From positions 1 to 50,176 of the forward strand of contig CAZPHO010000006.1 of NCBI GenBank assembly GCA_964586855.1: a DNA stretch of 50,176 bases. Direction: 5' to 3'. Position numbers and translations under genes: made by a program. The notes under the pieces are model-generated. The model searched no databases and had not been told where the DNA came from. It worked only from the letters and a program-made list of their open reading frames with translations. Numbering within the stretch: position 1 is the stretch's first letter; each line of letters begins with the position of its first letter. Shown here in pieces: positions 25,675-35,289 of this stretch. Origin of the DNA: CAYLXN01 sp964586855 (GTDB lineage Bacteria > Patescibacteriota > Saccharimonadia > Saccharimonadales > Saccharimonadaceae).

Positions 25675-27111
25675 TTAATCTCCTTTTAATTTAGTTTGTA
25701 AAATCTGCTGGACTAATTGCGGATTAGCTTGACCTTTTGATTGTTTCATCACCTGACCGACCACAAAACCAAGCGCTTTTGGGTTGCCGTTTTTGACGTC
25801 AGCCAAGGCCTTTTGACCAGCTTCGGTGGCTAAAATTTCTTCGACTATGGCTTCAATCGCCGAGCCATCGCTCAGTTGCAGCAAATTCTGGCCTTCAGCA
25901 ATTTTTAGCGGCTCGATTTGCGACGACAGCATTTCTAAAAGCACCGTCTTGGCGTTGGTTGAGCTGAGCTTATTGTCGGCCACTAAATTCGTCAAACTGA
26001 TTAGGTTTTTGAGATTAATTTCATCAGTTAGCTTTACAGACTTGTCCTCAATCACGCTGGCAATCCAGTTTGCTACCAGCTTGGCGGCTTTATTGTCGGC
26101 CTGTTTTTTAATCAAAGTTACAGCTTGCGCCCAGTCAGGGTTGGTTAGCAAAACCTCTTCGACTGATGAATCAAGTTCCAAGCTCGCCCAATCTTGGCGA
26201 TAGGCCGGCGGCAACAAACCCATATCAGCTTGAAAATTGGCAATGTCAGCCTCAGTTAGCACAATCGGCGGAATGTCTGGATCGGGCATGTAGCGATAAT
26301 CTTGCGCTTCTTCTTTCGACCGCTGCGAAAAAGTTTTTTGCTTAGCTTCATCAAAACCGCGCGTCTCCTGCACCACCTGTTCGCCCGCTTCCAGCAAGTC
26401 AACTTGTCGCTCAAATTCAAATTGAGCAGCTCGTTCGACACTGCGAAAAGAGTTGAGATTTTTAACCTCAGCTCGTGTGCCGAGTTGGCCAGCGCCAACC
26501 TTGGCCGCTGAAATATTGACATCAAACCGCATATTGCCCTGATACAAATCACCCTGAGTCACACCGCTAAAAACCATCAACTTGTGCAACTCTTCAGCAA
26601 AAGCCCTAGCTTGGGCCGCCGAATGGATATCGGGCATCGTCACAATTTCAATCAACGGCGTTCCGGCTCGATTCAAATCAACAAAGCTACTAGTCAAGCC
26701 ATGAGTCAATTTGCCAGCATCCTCCTCGAGATGAGCGTGCTCAATTCGGACTGCAAAGGTTTCACCGTCCAGCTCCACTTCAACTTTACCAGGGCCGATA
26801 ATTGGCTGATAAAGTTGGGAAATTTGATAAGCTTTTGGCAAGTCTGGATAAAAATAATGTTTGCGATCAAAGCGACTAACTTGGTTGACTTTAGCACCCA
26901 GCGCCTTGGCTGCCCGAGCCGCCAAAACAACAGCCTGCTTGTTGAGCACCGGTAACATGCCTGGCAGCGCCCAGTCAATGTGATTGACGACCGTATTTGG
27001 CGCCTGATCACGAGCGTCGTTGGAGGTGCTTGAAAAAAGCTTGGTTTTGGTGTCAAGCTGAACGTGACACTCGATGCCAATCGTCATTTCGTATTTATCA
27101 TAAACCGACAT
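25675..27111 (-). CDS. gatB: Asp-tRNA(Asn)/Glu-tRNA(Gln) amidotransferase subunit B
   Basis: 478 residues. It binds the mischarged tRNA and its kinase site activates the Glu or Asp side chain. Motifs are GIECHVQLDTKTKLFS, DRKHYFYPDLPKAYQISQLY and HLEEDAGK. The C-terminal helical YqeY-like domain includes GFVVGQVMKQSKGQANPQLV. It overlaps the HEPN-like gene by one base. Confidence 0.96.
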   Translation of the reverse strand: MSVYDKYEMTIGIECHVQLDTKTKLFSSTSNDARDQAPNTVVNHIDWALPGMLPVLNKQAVVLAARAAKALGAKVNQVSRFDRKHYFYPDLPKAYQISQLYQPIIGPGKVEVELDGETFAVRIEHAHLEEDAGKLTHGLTSSFVDLNRAGTPLIEIVTMPDIHSAAQARAFAEELHKLMVFSGVTQGDLYQGNMRFDVNISAAKVGAGQLGTRAEVKNLNSFRSVERAAQFEFERQVDLLEAGEQVVQETRGFDEAKQKTFSQRSKEEAQDYRYMPDPDIPPIVLTEADIANFQADMGLLPPAYRQDWASLELDSSVEEVLLTNPDWAQAVTLIKKQADNKAAKLVANWIASVIEDKSVKLTDEINLKNLISLTNLVADNKLSSTNAKTVLLEMLSSQIEPLKIAEGQNLLQLSDGSAIEAIVEEILATEAGQKALADVKNGNPKALGFVVGQVMKQSKGQANPQLVQQILQTKLKGD

Positions 27112-27530
27112 CAGATCGCCCCCAAATCTTTGAGCGCTTGTTTGAAATTGCTGAGTGCTGAGCGCGTCTGCTCAAACGTCAATTCAACTTCAACTTCGTG
27201 AGCGATTTGATTACGCAATTTGTGAGCTTGCCACAAACCATTCAGATTCGAAAAACGATTTTTGTAATTTTTCATCCGCTCGCCCATAGTCGAGCCCGCC
27301 ACGCCTAATTCCTCTAGCGCCCGACCGACCAACTTATCAGCGTTCAAAACCACCCACTGATATGAATCTTGATTGTCTTTGGTGAATTTATTTTCAATTT
27401 TTAGCCAATCAGATTGGTATTTTTCCTTGTCTAGCCGTTTGATAAAAGAGCGGTTTTTGGTGATAGCCGCAAAAACTACTACCGCGATCAATAAAACTAT
27501 GCCTAGAAAAATTAACAGTCCTGATTCCAT
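27111..27530 (-). CDS. Membrane-anchored protein with HEPN-like RNxxxH motif
   Basis: 139 residues. One N-terminal membrane helix (LLIFLGIVLLIAVVVFAAI) is followed by a helical domain ending in LRNQIAHEVEVELTFEQT. The Arg-x4-His pattern with Asn after Arg is the hallmark of HEPN domains, many of which are RNases or nucleotide-binding modules. The gene is embedded between gatA and gatB, sharing one base with each, so translation is probably coupled. A role linked to tRNA amidation is suggested only by position. Family assignment needs a profile search. Confidence 0.6.
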   Translation of the reverse strand: MESGLLIFLGIVLLIAVVVFAAITKNRSFIKRLDKEKYQSDWLKIENKFTKDNQDSYQWVVLNADKLVGRALEELGVAGSTMGERMKNYKNRFSNLNGLWQAHKLRNQIAHEVEVELTFEQTRSALSNFKQALKDLGAI

Positions 27531-28945
27531 TATTTATCTCCTTGTCGATATGTTTCTAACTGCTTGGCCAGCGCCATCACCTCAGCATCGGCTCGCATCG
27601 GCCCGATAATCTGCAAACCAATTGGCAGACCAGCCGCAGTCGGATTGACTGGCAAACTAACAGCCGGCAGTCCAGCCATACTAGCTGGAGTCGTCAAAAT
27701 ATCAGACATATACATTTTGATTGGATCGTGAGTCCGCTCGCCAATTTTGAAAGCTGGCTCAGGCACGACCGGACCAATCAGATAGTCATAATCAGCGAAT
27801 AGCTGCTTGAATTTATCAATCAATAGCGTCCGAACTTTTTGGGCTTGCAAATAATATGCATCGAAATAGCCGCTTGAAAGCACATAGCTGCCAATCATAA
27901 TTCGGCGTTTGTTTTCAGCCTCAAAACCCCAAGCTCGACTCATTTTGTAGAGCTGGTCCAGATCTTCGGCTTGCTGATATTGGGTGCCATAACGCACACC
28001 ATCATAGCGAGCCAAGTTGCTCGACACTTCAGCCGGAGCAACGATATAGTAAATCGCTAAAGCGTGTTTGGCCTCTGGTAAATCAACTTCTTCGACTTGA
28101 TGTCCGAGTGTCTTCAGGTCAGTAATCGATGCCTCGATGCTGGCCGCAACCTCTGGCTCAAGATTTTCCATAAACTGCTTGACCATCCCAATTTTGGTTG
28201 ATTTTGGCAATTCGGCTGACTGATAATCGCTAGCATAAGTATTCATGTCTTTGGCGTCCTGGCCGGCTAAGATTCGCATCACCAAGTCGACGTCTTCGGC
28301 CGTTTTAGTGAAACAACCTATCACGTCAGTGCTCGAAGCCATAGCCACCACTCCAAATCGGCTAACCAAACCATAAGTCGGCTTAATACCAACCACTCCA
28401 TTGAAACTGGCTGGCTGACGAATCGAGCCACCGGTGTCAGAGCCAAGCGCAATCGGCGCAATATCAAGCGCCACTCCGACTGCTGAGCCGCCACTAGAAC
28501 CACCCGCCACCAGAGTCGGATCAGCGGCGTTCTTGGTCACGCCGAAAGCCGAATTTTCAGTCGACCCGCCATGAGCAAAAGCATCAAGATTGGCCTTGCC
28601 TACCACAATCGCGCCAGCCCGCTCCAGCCGCTCAACTGCTTCAGCCTGAATCGGCGCTTCAAATTTCTCTAAAAAATGGCTGCCAGCGGTAGTTGGTGCT
28701 CCAAAAGCTAGCATGTTGTCTTTGATGATGAATGGCACGCCAGCCAGCTCTCCGACTGGCTTGTCGTTTTTGATTTGCTGATCGATTTGTGCTGCCCGCT
28801 CCAAGGCTCGCTCTCGAGGGATATTAATGAAAATATTGTATTTTGGATTGAGCTGGTCGGCTAAATCAAGCGCCTTAGTCACTACTTCAGTGGCGGTTTT
28901 TTGGCCAGACTTAATTGATTCAACAATAGTTTTGATATCGGACAT
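27530..28945 (-). CDS. gatA: Asp-tRNA(Asn)/Glu-tRNA(Gln) amidotransferase subunit A
   Basis: 471-residue amidase-signature enzyme that frees ammonia from glutamine for the GatB reaction. The catalytic Lys is in VPFIIKDNML, and the cis-Ser and nucleophilic Ser are in VAGGSSGGSAVGVA with GSDTGGSIRQPA. It starts overlapping the last base of gatC and ends overlapping the HEPN-like gene. Confidence 0.96.
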   Translation of the reverse strand: MSDIKTIVESIKSGQKTATEVVTKALDLADQLNPKYNIFINIPRERALERAAQIDQQIKNDKPVGELAGVPFIIKDNMLAFGAPTTAGSHFLEKFEAPIQAEAVERLERAGAIVVGKANLDAFAHGGSTENSAFGVTKNAADPTLVAGGSSGGSAVGVALDIAPIALGSDTGGSIRQPASFNGVVGIKPTYGLVSRFGVVAMASSTDVIGCFTKTAEDVDLVMRILAGQDAKDMNTYASDYQSAELPKSTKIGMVKQFMENLEPEVAASIEASITDLKTLGHQVEEVDLPEAKHALAIYYIVAPAEVSSNLARYDGVRYGTQYQQAEDLDQLYKMSRAWGFEAENKRRIMIGSYVLSSGYFDAYYLQAQKVRTLLIDKFKQLFADYDYLIGPVVPEPAFKIGERTHDPIKMYMSDILTTPASMAGLPAVSLPVNPTAAGLPIGLQIIGPMRADAEVMALAKQLETYRQGDK

Positions 28946-29235
28946 TAGAGCACCTTTGGAACTTTAAGCTGTCGGTCTTGAGTTTTAGGCGCCAAAGCCA
29001 GCAGTTGATCAGCACCCACTGGCTGATCAACCAATTCATCTTCACGCCAGACATTTTCTAGCTCAATCACCTGATAAATCGGCTCAACACCTTCGGTATT
29101 AACCGCCGATAATTGCTGCACATATTCGAGAATTTGGCTTAAATCGTGGCGCAAACTGTCTGTCTCGTCCGCCTCGATAGTCAAACTGCTAAGCTGAGCT
29201 AAGTAATCTAACTCTTGTTTTGAGATTTCTACCAT
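28945..29235 (-). CDS. gatC: Asp-tRNA(Asn)/Glu-tRNA(Gln) amidotransferase subunit C
   Basis: 96 residues. It joins GatA to GatB. Typical features are the N-terminal LDYLAQLSSLTIEADE, the central LSQILEYVQQLSAVNTEGVEP and a C-terminal LAPKTQDRQLKVPKVL. The promoter is an extended -10 (TGATATAAT) 6 bases before the ATG, so the operon message is probably leaderless. Confidence 0.94.
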   Translation of the reverse strand: MVEISKQELDYLAQLSSLTIEADETDSLRHDLSQILEYVQQLSAVNTEGVEPIYQVIELENVWREDELVDQPVGADQLLALAPKTQDRQLKVPKVL

Positions 29236-29340
29236 ATCGACATTATATCATATCCACCCGTGTTAAAAAGCTCAAAATTGACTTTAGCTTATGATTATTG
29301 TTTAATTAAATCATTCATTGTCCAAGAAAGGAGGGCGAAA

Positions 29341-29610
29341 ATGAAAGCTCATTTCAACGAGCTGCGAGCGTTTGCGCAATTGCTGCAGAAACTCAATCCA
29401 GAAACTCTGATTTTAATCAGTAATCCGCAATTAACCACCGAGATTTTTTTGGCCCTTCCGGAAGGGATAAAACTCAACCTGCCAGCCAAAACCTATTACA
29501 GCACCCGCCAACAACTGACCAATGAATTTCTGGTCGCGACCGAGGAGGTTTTTGCCTTCTCATATCGGCGAATCAGTGACGTCGACGCCAGCCAGCTCAT
29601 TCAACCCTAA
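29341..29610 (+). CDS. Hypothetical small protein
   Basis: 89 residues from the ATG at 29341, chosen for the AAAGGAGGG seven bases upstream; the longer frame from 29260 has no support. A soluble, mixed alpha/beta chain of no recognised family (LRAFAQLLQKLNPETLILIS, EVFAFSYRRISDVD). It has its own terminator. Confidence 0.7.
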   Translation: MKAHFNELRAFAQLLQKLNPETLILISNPQLTTEIFLALPEGIKLNLPAKTYYSTRQQLTNEFLVATEEVFAFSYRRISDVDASQLIQP

Positions 29611-29636
29611 ACCTACGCCTGCTAGCGTAGGTTTTT
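29611..29636 (+). terminator. Rho-independent terminator
   Basis: Stem acctacgc/gcgtaggt with loop ctgcta followed by ttttcttc. Confidence 0.85.
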
Positions 29637-29671
29637 CTTCAGGGAAGCAATTTGCTTTATTTATATTTTTA

Positions 29672-29680
29672 TGCTATAAC
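29672..29680 (+). promoter_or_regulatory. Extended -10 promoter
   Basis: TGCTATAAC, preceded by T-rich sequence. The transcript would begin near 29687, about 183 bases before the ATG at 29870. Confidence 0.5.
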
Positions 29681-29686
29681 TACAGA

Positions 29687-29869
29687 GTGCGTCAATTTTA
29701 ATTGATGTGGTTTTTTAAAAATCTAATTCGGACTATGTGCAGACCGATCCAGTCTCTATCTGGCTTCGCTAAACTGACGCTAGATAGGGGCTGGAATCCA
29801 GCTTCTTCATCTTGCCGTAAGTGATGGCAAAAAATCACTTTCGCTTACTCAAGCGATAGAGGAGGAAGA
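29687..29869 (+). promoter_or_regulatory. Long structured 5' leader of unknown class
   Basis: About 183 untranslated bases. The main hairpin, at about 29748-29799, pairs gatccag...ctgg-aatc and, inside, ctatct/agatag. A second small stem pairs agtgat/atcact near 29823-29845. A GGAGGAAG ribosome binding site closes the leader. It does not match any riboswitch class I can recognise. Confidence 0.4.
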
Positions 29870-31429
29870 ATGAATAGCGAAAACTTAACAGTAAAAATTG
29901 GTGGCTTAGCCGTACTAGCAGTTATCTGGTTCCTTATCTTCTATATAACCGTGCCAGCGATATCTTCTGCTGGGATGGGAATGGTGCTGATTTTTTATGG
30001 GTTAGCCGCAGCAGCAACAATAGTAACTGTTGATCAGAGTGGTATAGTCGTAGGGCTTGTAATCTTCATCGCAGGGGCTGTAGGGATAATTCTCTTGAAT
30101 ATCTTTACCTCGCCTATATTTAATGCCAGAACTTTTGCTAATACGATTCAGACTGACATTGTCAGCTGGGAAGAGGTGGTTGCTGAAGCAGAAGCTAATC
30201 AACTCCAACAAATTGACAAACAGACGGCTAATATTTTGGCCCAACGAGAGGCCGGAGCCTTGCTAGAATACGTCTCTCAATATAGCGTAGACGAAAGGCA
30301 CAACACCTTCGTTTTAGCTAACGGTCAGAAGCGAGCAATCCCTCTAGGCCACAGCGGTCTCCTTAAGGCTTGGCTGAACAGACACGAAGGAGTGCCAGGC
30401 TATCTTTTGGTTGACCTGACTAGCGGCGAAACTGAACTGATTAGGTTGGAAAACAATATGCTTTATTCTCCTTCATCAGTTTTTGGCTACAGCTTGAAAC
30501 GACATCTCAGGTTTAACTATCCGACCGCGATCTTGTCACAATTCTATTTTGAAATTGATGACAATGGTCAGCCATTTTGGGTGACAGGAATTGTTAACAA
30601 AGCCAGTTGGGCAAGCACCAAAGAGCTATCCAAAGTTCTGGTCATAGACCCAGCAACTGGTAAAATTGATGAATACTCACCCGACCAGGCACCTGCTTGG
30701 GTCGATCATGTCTATCCAAGTGATTTAGTCATCGACCAACTCAGTTGGTTTAAAAAATACCAAGGCGGTTGGTGGAATTCGTTTGTCAGTCAAAATAGCG
30801 TGGTAGAGTTAACCACTTCTTTTGTATCAAGTGGCGGTTACAACTACCTACCCTCCGCTAATGGCTTGAACCTATACACCGGCTTAACTTCTGCCAGCTC
30901 AGACGAATCAAATCTTGGCTTTGCCTTCGCCAACGTGCGAACTGGTGAAATTAAAGAAGTCAACCTAGCTGTAGCTGAAGAGTTTTCAGCCATGAGCTCG
31001 GCCGAAGGTTCAATCCAGGAGAAGGGCTACGTTGCCACCTACCCAATGATCCTCAAGATTAATGGGCGGCCATATTATTTTATGGCGATGAAAGACAGCG
31101 CTGGACTAACCAAAACCTTTGCCTTTGTTGATGCCGCTAATTTTGACAAAGTTGAACTCGGCACCAATGCCAAACTAGCTTTTGAAAAAGTGAAAGCTGA
31201 TTCAATAGGCGAGGTGGATCTGCCAGACGAAAAGCAGACGATGGAGCCCATCGAAATTACTGTTAGCGAGCTCCAGACCGTGACGCTAGATGGCAATAGT
31301 TATCTGTTAATTGCAACAGATAGCGCTAAGCTCTACCTAGTGCCACTAAAAAGCAATCTTGCACTCGGGTTCACTAAACCGGGTGATAAGATTACTATCT
31401 CAGACTATTCTGAGATAACTACCGAATAA
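29870..31429 (+). CDS. Large membrane protein of unknown function
   Basis: 519 residues. About three membrane helices occupy residues 7-80 (LAVLAVIWFLIFYITVPAI, MVLIFYGLAAAATIV, GLVIFIAGAVGIILLNIF). They are followed by a large, probably extracytoplasmic beta-rich domain of about 420 residues with repeated ATGKIDEY/RTGEIKEV-like turns and YLLVDLTSGETELI. I do not recognise the family. The repeated motif of a value followed by its tag suggests a sheet-rich architecture. Own promoter, long leader and terminator. Confidence 0.75.
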   Translation: MNSENLTVKIGGLAVLAVIWFLIFYITVPAISSAGMGMVLIFYGLAAAATIVTVDQSGIVVGLVIFIAGAVGIILLNIFTSPIFNARTFANTIQTDIVSWEEVVAEAEANQLQQIDKQTANILAQREAGALLEYVSQYSVDERHNTFVLANGQKRAIPLGHSGLLKAWLNRHEGVPGYLLVDLTSGETELIRLENNMLYSPSSVFGYSLKRHLRFNYPTAILSQFYFEIDDNGQPFWVTGIVNKASWASTKELSKVLVIDPATGKIDEYSPDQAPAWVDHVYPSDLVIDQLSWFKKYQGGWWNSFVSQNSVVELTTSFVSSGGYNYLPSANGLNLYTGLTSASSDESNLGFAFANVRTGEIKEVNLAVAEEFSAMSSAEGSIQEKGYVATYPMILKINGRPYYFMAMKDSAGLTKTFAFVDAANFDKVELGTNAKLAFEKVKADSIGEVDLPDEKQTMEPIEITVSELQTVTLDGNSYLLIATDSAKLYLVPLKSNLALGFTKPGDKITISDYSEITTE

Positions 31430-31436
31430 GATTACC

Positions 31437-31464
31437 AAAAGCCCCACGACCGTGGGGCTTTTCT
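31437..31464 (+). terminator. Rho-independent terminator
   Basis: Stem aaaagccccacg/cgtggggctttt with a two-base loop, T-rich on both sides. It can also serve pheT, which ends at 31466 on the other strand. Confidence 0.85.
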
Positions 31465-31465
31465 T

Positions 31466-33952
31466 TTAAATAATCGTAAACTTGACAACCTTAGCGACAG
31501 CAGCCAAAAGCCTGTCAACTAATAAGCTGGCATCATCAGCGGAAAGAGTGGCCTCAAAGTCGGTTAGCGTCAGGTGTAGTGTGATTCGTTTCGACGCCTC
31601 AACGCTGGCTTGGTAAATATCAATCGGACTCCAAGTGATTTGCTGCTGACCGCCAGCCAATGACCGACAAAAAACTTCAATTGGTTGAATTAATTCGCCA
31701 TAAGTCACATCTGGAGCAACCTCAAAACAAACATCGCGCTCGACTTGCGGATAGCGGCTAATTGGTTGATAGTTAAATCGTGACACCTGACTAGCTTCGG
31801 CAAACAATTGCTCAAAGTCAAGCTCAACTCCAGCGCAAAAAGCTGGTAATTTGAAATTCTTGGCCACCGACTGTTTAAACTCGCCGACCCAGGCCACCAC
31901 CTGTCCAGCGATTAATACCTCAGCCGCTCGCTTCGGCTCAAACATCACTTGGCGGCAGTTGACTGAGTTCGAAAGTGGTTTAAACTCCAACTCTAAATTA
32001 AGCTGTTTGGCGATCAAATCAAGATATCTTTTGGCTTGATAGTAAGCCGTTTGCTGAGAGTTTTTGTCAGCCACTACCAGTGCTAAATTATAGTGCTCGA
32101 CTGGCACATCTTCAGCCGTCAAACCCGAATCTTTGGGGTGAACTTTATTGAATTCAAATAAACAAAATTGGTCAAAACCAGACTTGATATTAGCGTGGAT
32201 TTTGCTCAGCAGGCTCGGTAGCAGACTCTGGCGATAATATTGCAGCTCGGGGCTTAAAGAATTGACGATTCGATAAGAGTTAGCGGGTGATTGACCAGCA
32301 TTTTCGAGCATTTTTTGATCGACAAAACTGTAAGTCAGAACCTGATTGGCGCCGTATTTAGCCAACAGATCACTAATTTCGCGCCGCAACTGGTCAAATT
32401 GGCTTGGGAAAACCGCAGTTAAATCGCGCTGCGGGATGCGCACTGGCAAATTATCATAGCCCGATAGTCGACCGACTTCTTCGATCACATCGGCTGGAAT
32501 ATTGATATCTTGGCGCCAAAACGGCACCGTCACTGTCAGCCGATCGCCATCTGCTTCAACTCCAAACTCAGTTGACCGGAGCAATTTGATAATTGCTGCT
32601 GGCTTAAATTCAGCGCCGAGCAAGCGATTGACTGACTCAAGCTCCAGTTTGACCACTTTAGCTTTGGGTTTATCAGCCATAAATGTCGAAACTTGATGCT
32701 GATGACTAGCGCCGTCTAGGTCGAGAATTTCATCGATCGCTAGCGCCAAAGCAGGATCAGTCAGTTGCGGCGGCTGGCCTTTGGTGAAGCGCGTAATCGC
32801 CTCAGAGAAAATCCCATGCCGCATTTGGGTTGAGCGCAATTTATATAAATCAAAAGTAGCCGACTCAATCAAAACCTTTTCGGTCATCTTGTCAATGGCT
32901 GTCGAAGCGCCGCCCATCGCCCCAGCCAGCGCAATTGGCACCGTGCCAGCGCAGATTACTATATCATCAGTTGACAATTCAATCGTTCGATGGTCAAGCA
33001 AGGTTAATTGTTCACCTTTTTCAGCCAGTCGAACCTGAATTTCAACCTGCTCTAGACCCTGCTGATCACAAATCCGCTTGACTTTATCATAATCAAACGT
33101 ATGCAATGGCTGAGCTGTCAGCAGCATCACCCAGTTAGAAACATCAACCAGCGGACTCAGCGGTCGCACGCCCATCCGCGCTAAATAAGTTTTTTCAAGG
33201 TCTGTCAAACCGGTCGCTTCTTTGACATTCACCAGCGTTGCGACTTGATATTTGGGGCAAACTGTCGAATCAGGGATTTTGAGCGCAACCGAAGCGCTGC
33301 CAGATTTGAAAAAATCTTTGGCCGTCAGCCAAGCTGGCGATTTGAAGTCGACACCCAAAACTCCAGCCACCTCGCGCGCAAAACCAATAATGCCAAAACA
33401 GTCTGGCCGATTAGTCAGTGATTTGTTCTCAATATCCAGCAAATAATCATCGAGTTCAAACACCTCAGTTAGCGCCGTGCCAGGCTTAAGCTTCGCACCA
33501 ACTTCCAAAATTCCATCAGCCTCATCACTCAGATCGAGCTCTTTGGCGCTGGCAATCATCCCGTGGCTGACGACGCCCATGATTTTGCGCTCCTCGAGCA
33601 CAAACGGCTCGGCCGCGCCATAAGTAGTCGGCACAACCGACTTAGGCGGCAACCAAACCACTTTTTGTCCGACCCGAACATTGGACGCACCGCAGACAAC
33701 CTTGACTAAACCTTCAGCTGTCCGCCGAACTGACACCCGCCCACCATCATCGATTTCCAGCAAATGCAAATGGTCCGAGCCTTCAACCGACTCGACTGTT
33801 TTAATCTCGACCACCAACGCATCTTTGTATTTTTCACCAAGATCAATCACCTGCTCAATTTCGACTAATTTAGCGCCAATTTCGCGCGTCAAAGTTTCGA
33901 TATCGACCTTGATATCGACGTATTTTTTTAGCCAATTTACTGAAATAATCAT
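31466..33952 (-). CDS. pheT: Phenylalanine-tRNA ligase beta subunit
   Basis: 828 residues. An N-terminal tRNA-binding OB domain has VVCGASNVRVGQKVVWLPP. B3/B4 editing-type and B5 domains follow, with a core including SRYPQVERDVCF. A C-terminal anticodon-binding (FDX-ACB) domain has ITLHLTLTDFEATLSADDA. The length is typical of the bacterial alpha2-beta2 enzyme. It overlaps the pheS stop by four bases, so translation is coupled. Confidence 0.95.
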   Translation of the reverse strand: MIISVNWLKKYVDIKVDIETLTREIGAKLVEIEQVIDLGEKYKDALVVEIKTVESVEGSDHLHLLEIDDGGRVSVRRTAEGLVKVVCGASNVRVGQKVVWLPPKSVVPTTYGAAEPFVLEERKIMGVVSHGMIASAKELDLSDEADGILEVGAKLKPGTALTEVFELDDYLLDIENKSLTNRPDCFGIIGFAREVAGVLGVDFKSPAWLTAKDFFKSGSASVALKIPDSTVCPKYQVATLVNVKEATGLTDLEKTYLARMGVRPLSPLVDVSNWVMLLTAQPLHTFDYDKVKRICDQQGLEQVEIQVRLAEKGEQLTLLDHRTIELSTDDIVICAGTVPIALAGAMGGASTAIDKMTEKVLIESATFDLYKLRSTQMRHGIFSEAITRFTKGQPPQLTDPALALAIDEILDLDGASHQHQVSTFMADKPKAKVVKLELESVNRLLGAEFKPAAIIKLLRSTEFGVEADGDRLTVTVPFWRQDINIPADVIEEVGRLSGYDNLPVRIPQRDLTAVFPSQFDQLRREISDLLAKYGANQVLTYSFVDQKMLENAGQSPANSYRIVNSLSPELQYYRQSLLPSLLSKIHANIKSGFDQFCLFEFNKVHPKDSGLTAEDVPVEHYNLALVVADKNSQQTAYYQAKRYLDLIAKQLNLELEFKPLSNSVNCRQVMFEPKRAAEVLIAGQVVAWVGEFKQSVAKNFKLPAFCAGVELDFEQLFAEASQVSRFNYQPISRYPQVERDVCFEVAPDVTYGELIQPIEVFCRSLAGGQQQITWSPIDIYQASVEASKRITLHLTLTDFEATLSADDASLLVDRLLAAVAKVVKFTII

Positions 33953-34953
33953 ACAAATTTCCTCAAAAAGTTAAGTTTTGCCGACTCAAAATGTCGAACA
34001 TCGTCAATCCCATATTTGAGCAGCACCAACCGATCAATGCCGCCACCCCAGGCAAAACCTGAGTATTTCTTAGGATCAACGCCCGCAATTTCCAAAACAT
34101 TTGGGTGAATCATCCCACAACCCATCATTTCCAGCCAATCGCCAGGCTTGCCGCCCAGACTAGCTGGTCGCTCGATCAAAAACTCCAAACCTGGCTCGAC
34201 AAATGGAAAATAACCAGGCTGAGTTTTAATCGCCAAATCTTGCTGATAATAACTGTCAAAAAACTCCTTCAGCACGCTAATCATATGACTCAAGCCAATA
34301 TTTTCGGCCACATAAACGCCCTCGCACTGATAAAAAGTATGCTCATGCGTCGCATCAACATCTTCATTGCGAAACACCCGACCATAGCTGACCGTCGCAA
34401 TCGCTTCACCACGCGCTAGCTTATCCAAACCAGCCTGCAAAATCCGATACTGCATGGTCGAAGTGTGAGCTGGTGGAATCAAACCCTCCTCGGTTCGAAA
34501 AGTATCATAATCATCACGAGCCGGATGATTGGCTGGAAAGTTGAGCGACGTAAACATATGAAAATCATCGTCAATTTGGCGCGACTCAATCGCCTCAAAA
34601 CCCATCTGCGTGTAAATATCAGTCACTCGATCAATTTCAGTCATCAGCGGATGGCGACCACCAAACTCAGCTGGCAGAACCTGAGGAAATGGCTGGTTGA
34701 CATCAGTCGGCGCCGTCACATCCAGCGCCGTCACATCAACTTGCGCTAGTTGATCTTGTCGAGCCGTCACGGCTGTCTCGAGCTCGATTTTTAAGTGATT
34801 GATGGCCTTGCCAAAAGTCGCTCGCTCGGCCGGCTCAAGTTTTGGAATTTGAGCATACATTTTTTTCAAAGCTGGGTCTCTAAGCACCACTTCTGGATTG
34901 GCTGACCGGCTAATCTGGTCTAGTAGTTGCTGTTTTAATTGATCTAAATTCAT
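33949..34953 (-). CDS. pheS: Phenylalanine-tRNA ligase alpha subunit
   Basis: 334 residues of class II synthetase. Motif 2 is in FRNEDVDATHEHTFYQCEG and motif 3 in GFAWGGGIDRLVLLKYGIDD. The N-terminal coiled coil that contacts tRNA is present. It lies 3 bases after the small membrane-protein gene and upstream of pheT, in one operon. Confidence 0.96.
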   Translation of the reverse strand: MNLDQLKQQLLDQISRSANPEVVLRDPALKKMYAQIPKLEPAERATFGKAINHLKIELETAVTARQDQLAQVDVTALDVTAPTDVNQPFPQVLPAEFGGRHPLMTEIDRVTDIYTQMGFEAIESRQIDDDFHMFTSLNFPANHPARDDYDTFRTEEGLIPPAHTSTMQYRILQAGLDKLARGEAIATVSYGRVFRNEDVDATHEHTFYQCEGVYVAENIGLSHMISVLKEFFDSYYQQDLAIKTQPGYFPFVEPGLEFLIERPASLGGKPGDWLEMMGCGMIHPNVLEIAGVDPKKYSGFAWGGGIDRLVLLKYGIDDVRHFESAKLNFLRKFV

Positions 34954-34956
34954 AAT

Positions 34957-35181
34957 TTAATTTCCACTCACATACAGAAAAAAGATGATTGCAATCACCA
35001 CCATAACCGCTACAACCAGACCCGATCGACTAGAGGTTTGCGGCGCATCCGTTAGGTCGTCATAGTTAACTACGACTGGTTGATTGTCGTCGTCTTGCTC
35101 GGCTCGACGCTGGCGTAAATTGGCCGCCACTCGGCGCTGCAAGTCGGTATCTTCATCTTGTTTGCGCATTATTAATCCCAT
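34957..35181 (-). CDS. Small single-pass membrane protein
   Basis: 74 residues: a charged cytoplasmic part (QRRVAANLRQRRAEQDDDN) and a C-terminal membrane helix (GLVVAVMVVIAIIFFLYVSGN). An extended -10 (TGGTATAAT) ends 6 bases before the ATG at 35181, which supports this start and a leaderless message through pheST. The function is unknown. Confidence 0.65.
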   Translation of the reverse strand: MGLIMRKQDEDTDLQRRVAANLRQRRAEQDDDNQPVVVNYDDLTDAPQTSSRSGLVVAVMVVIAIIFFLYVSGN

Positions 35182-35221
35182 AAGTTGATTATACCATCAA
35201 TTACCCACTTTATGGATTTTG

Positions 35222-35230
35222 TGTTATAAT
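35222..35230 (+). promoter_or_regulatory. Extended -10 promoter of the aquaporin-like gene
   Basis: TGTTATAAT about 60 bases before the ATG at 35290, with a GAAGGAG ribosome binding site between. This gene has a normal leader, unlike many of its neighbours. Confidence 0.55.
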
Positions 35231-35289
35231 TTTTTCACAGATTAAGTTAGTATAACTTAACTCATTAATATTTAATAAGAAGGAGTTCT

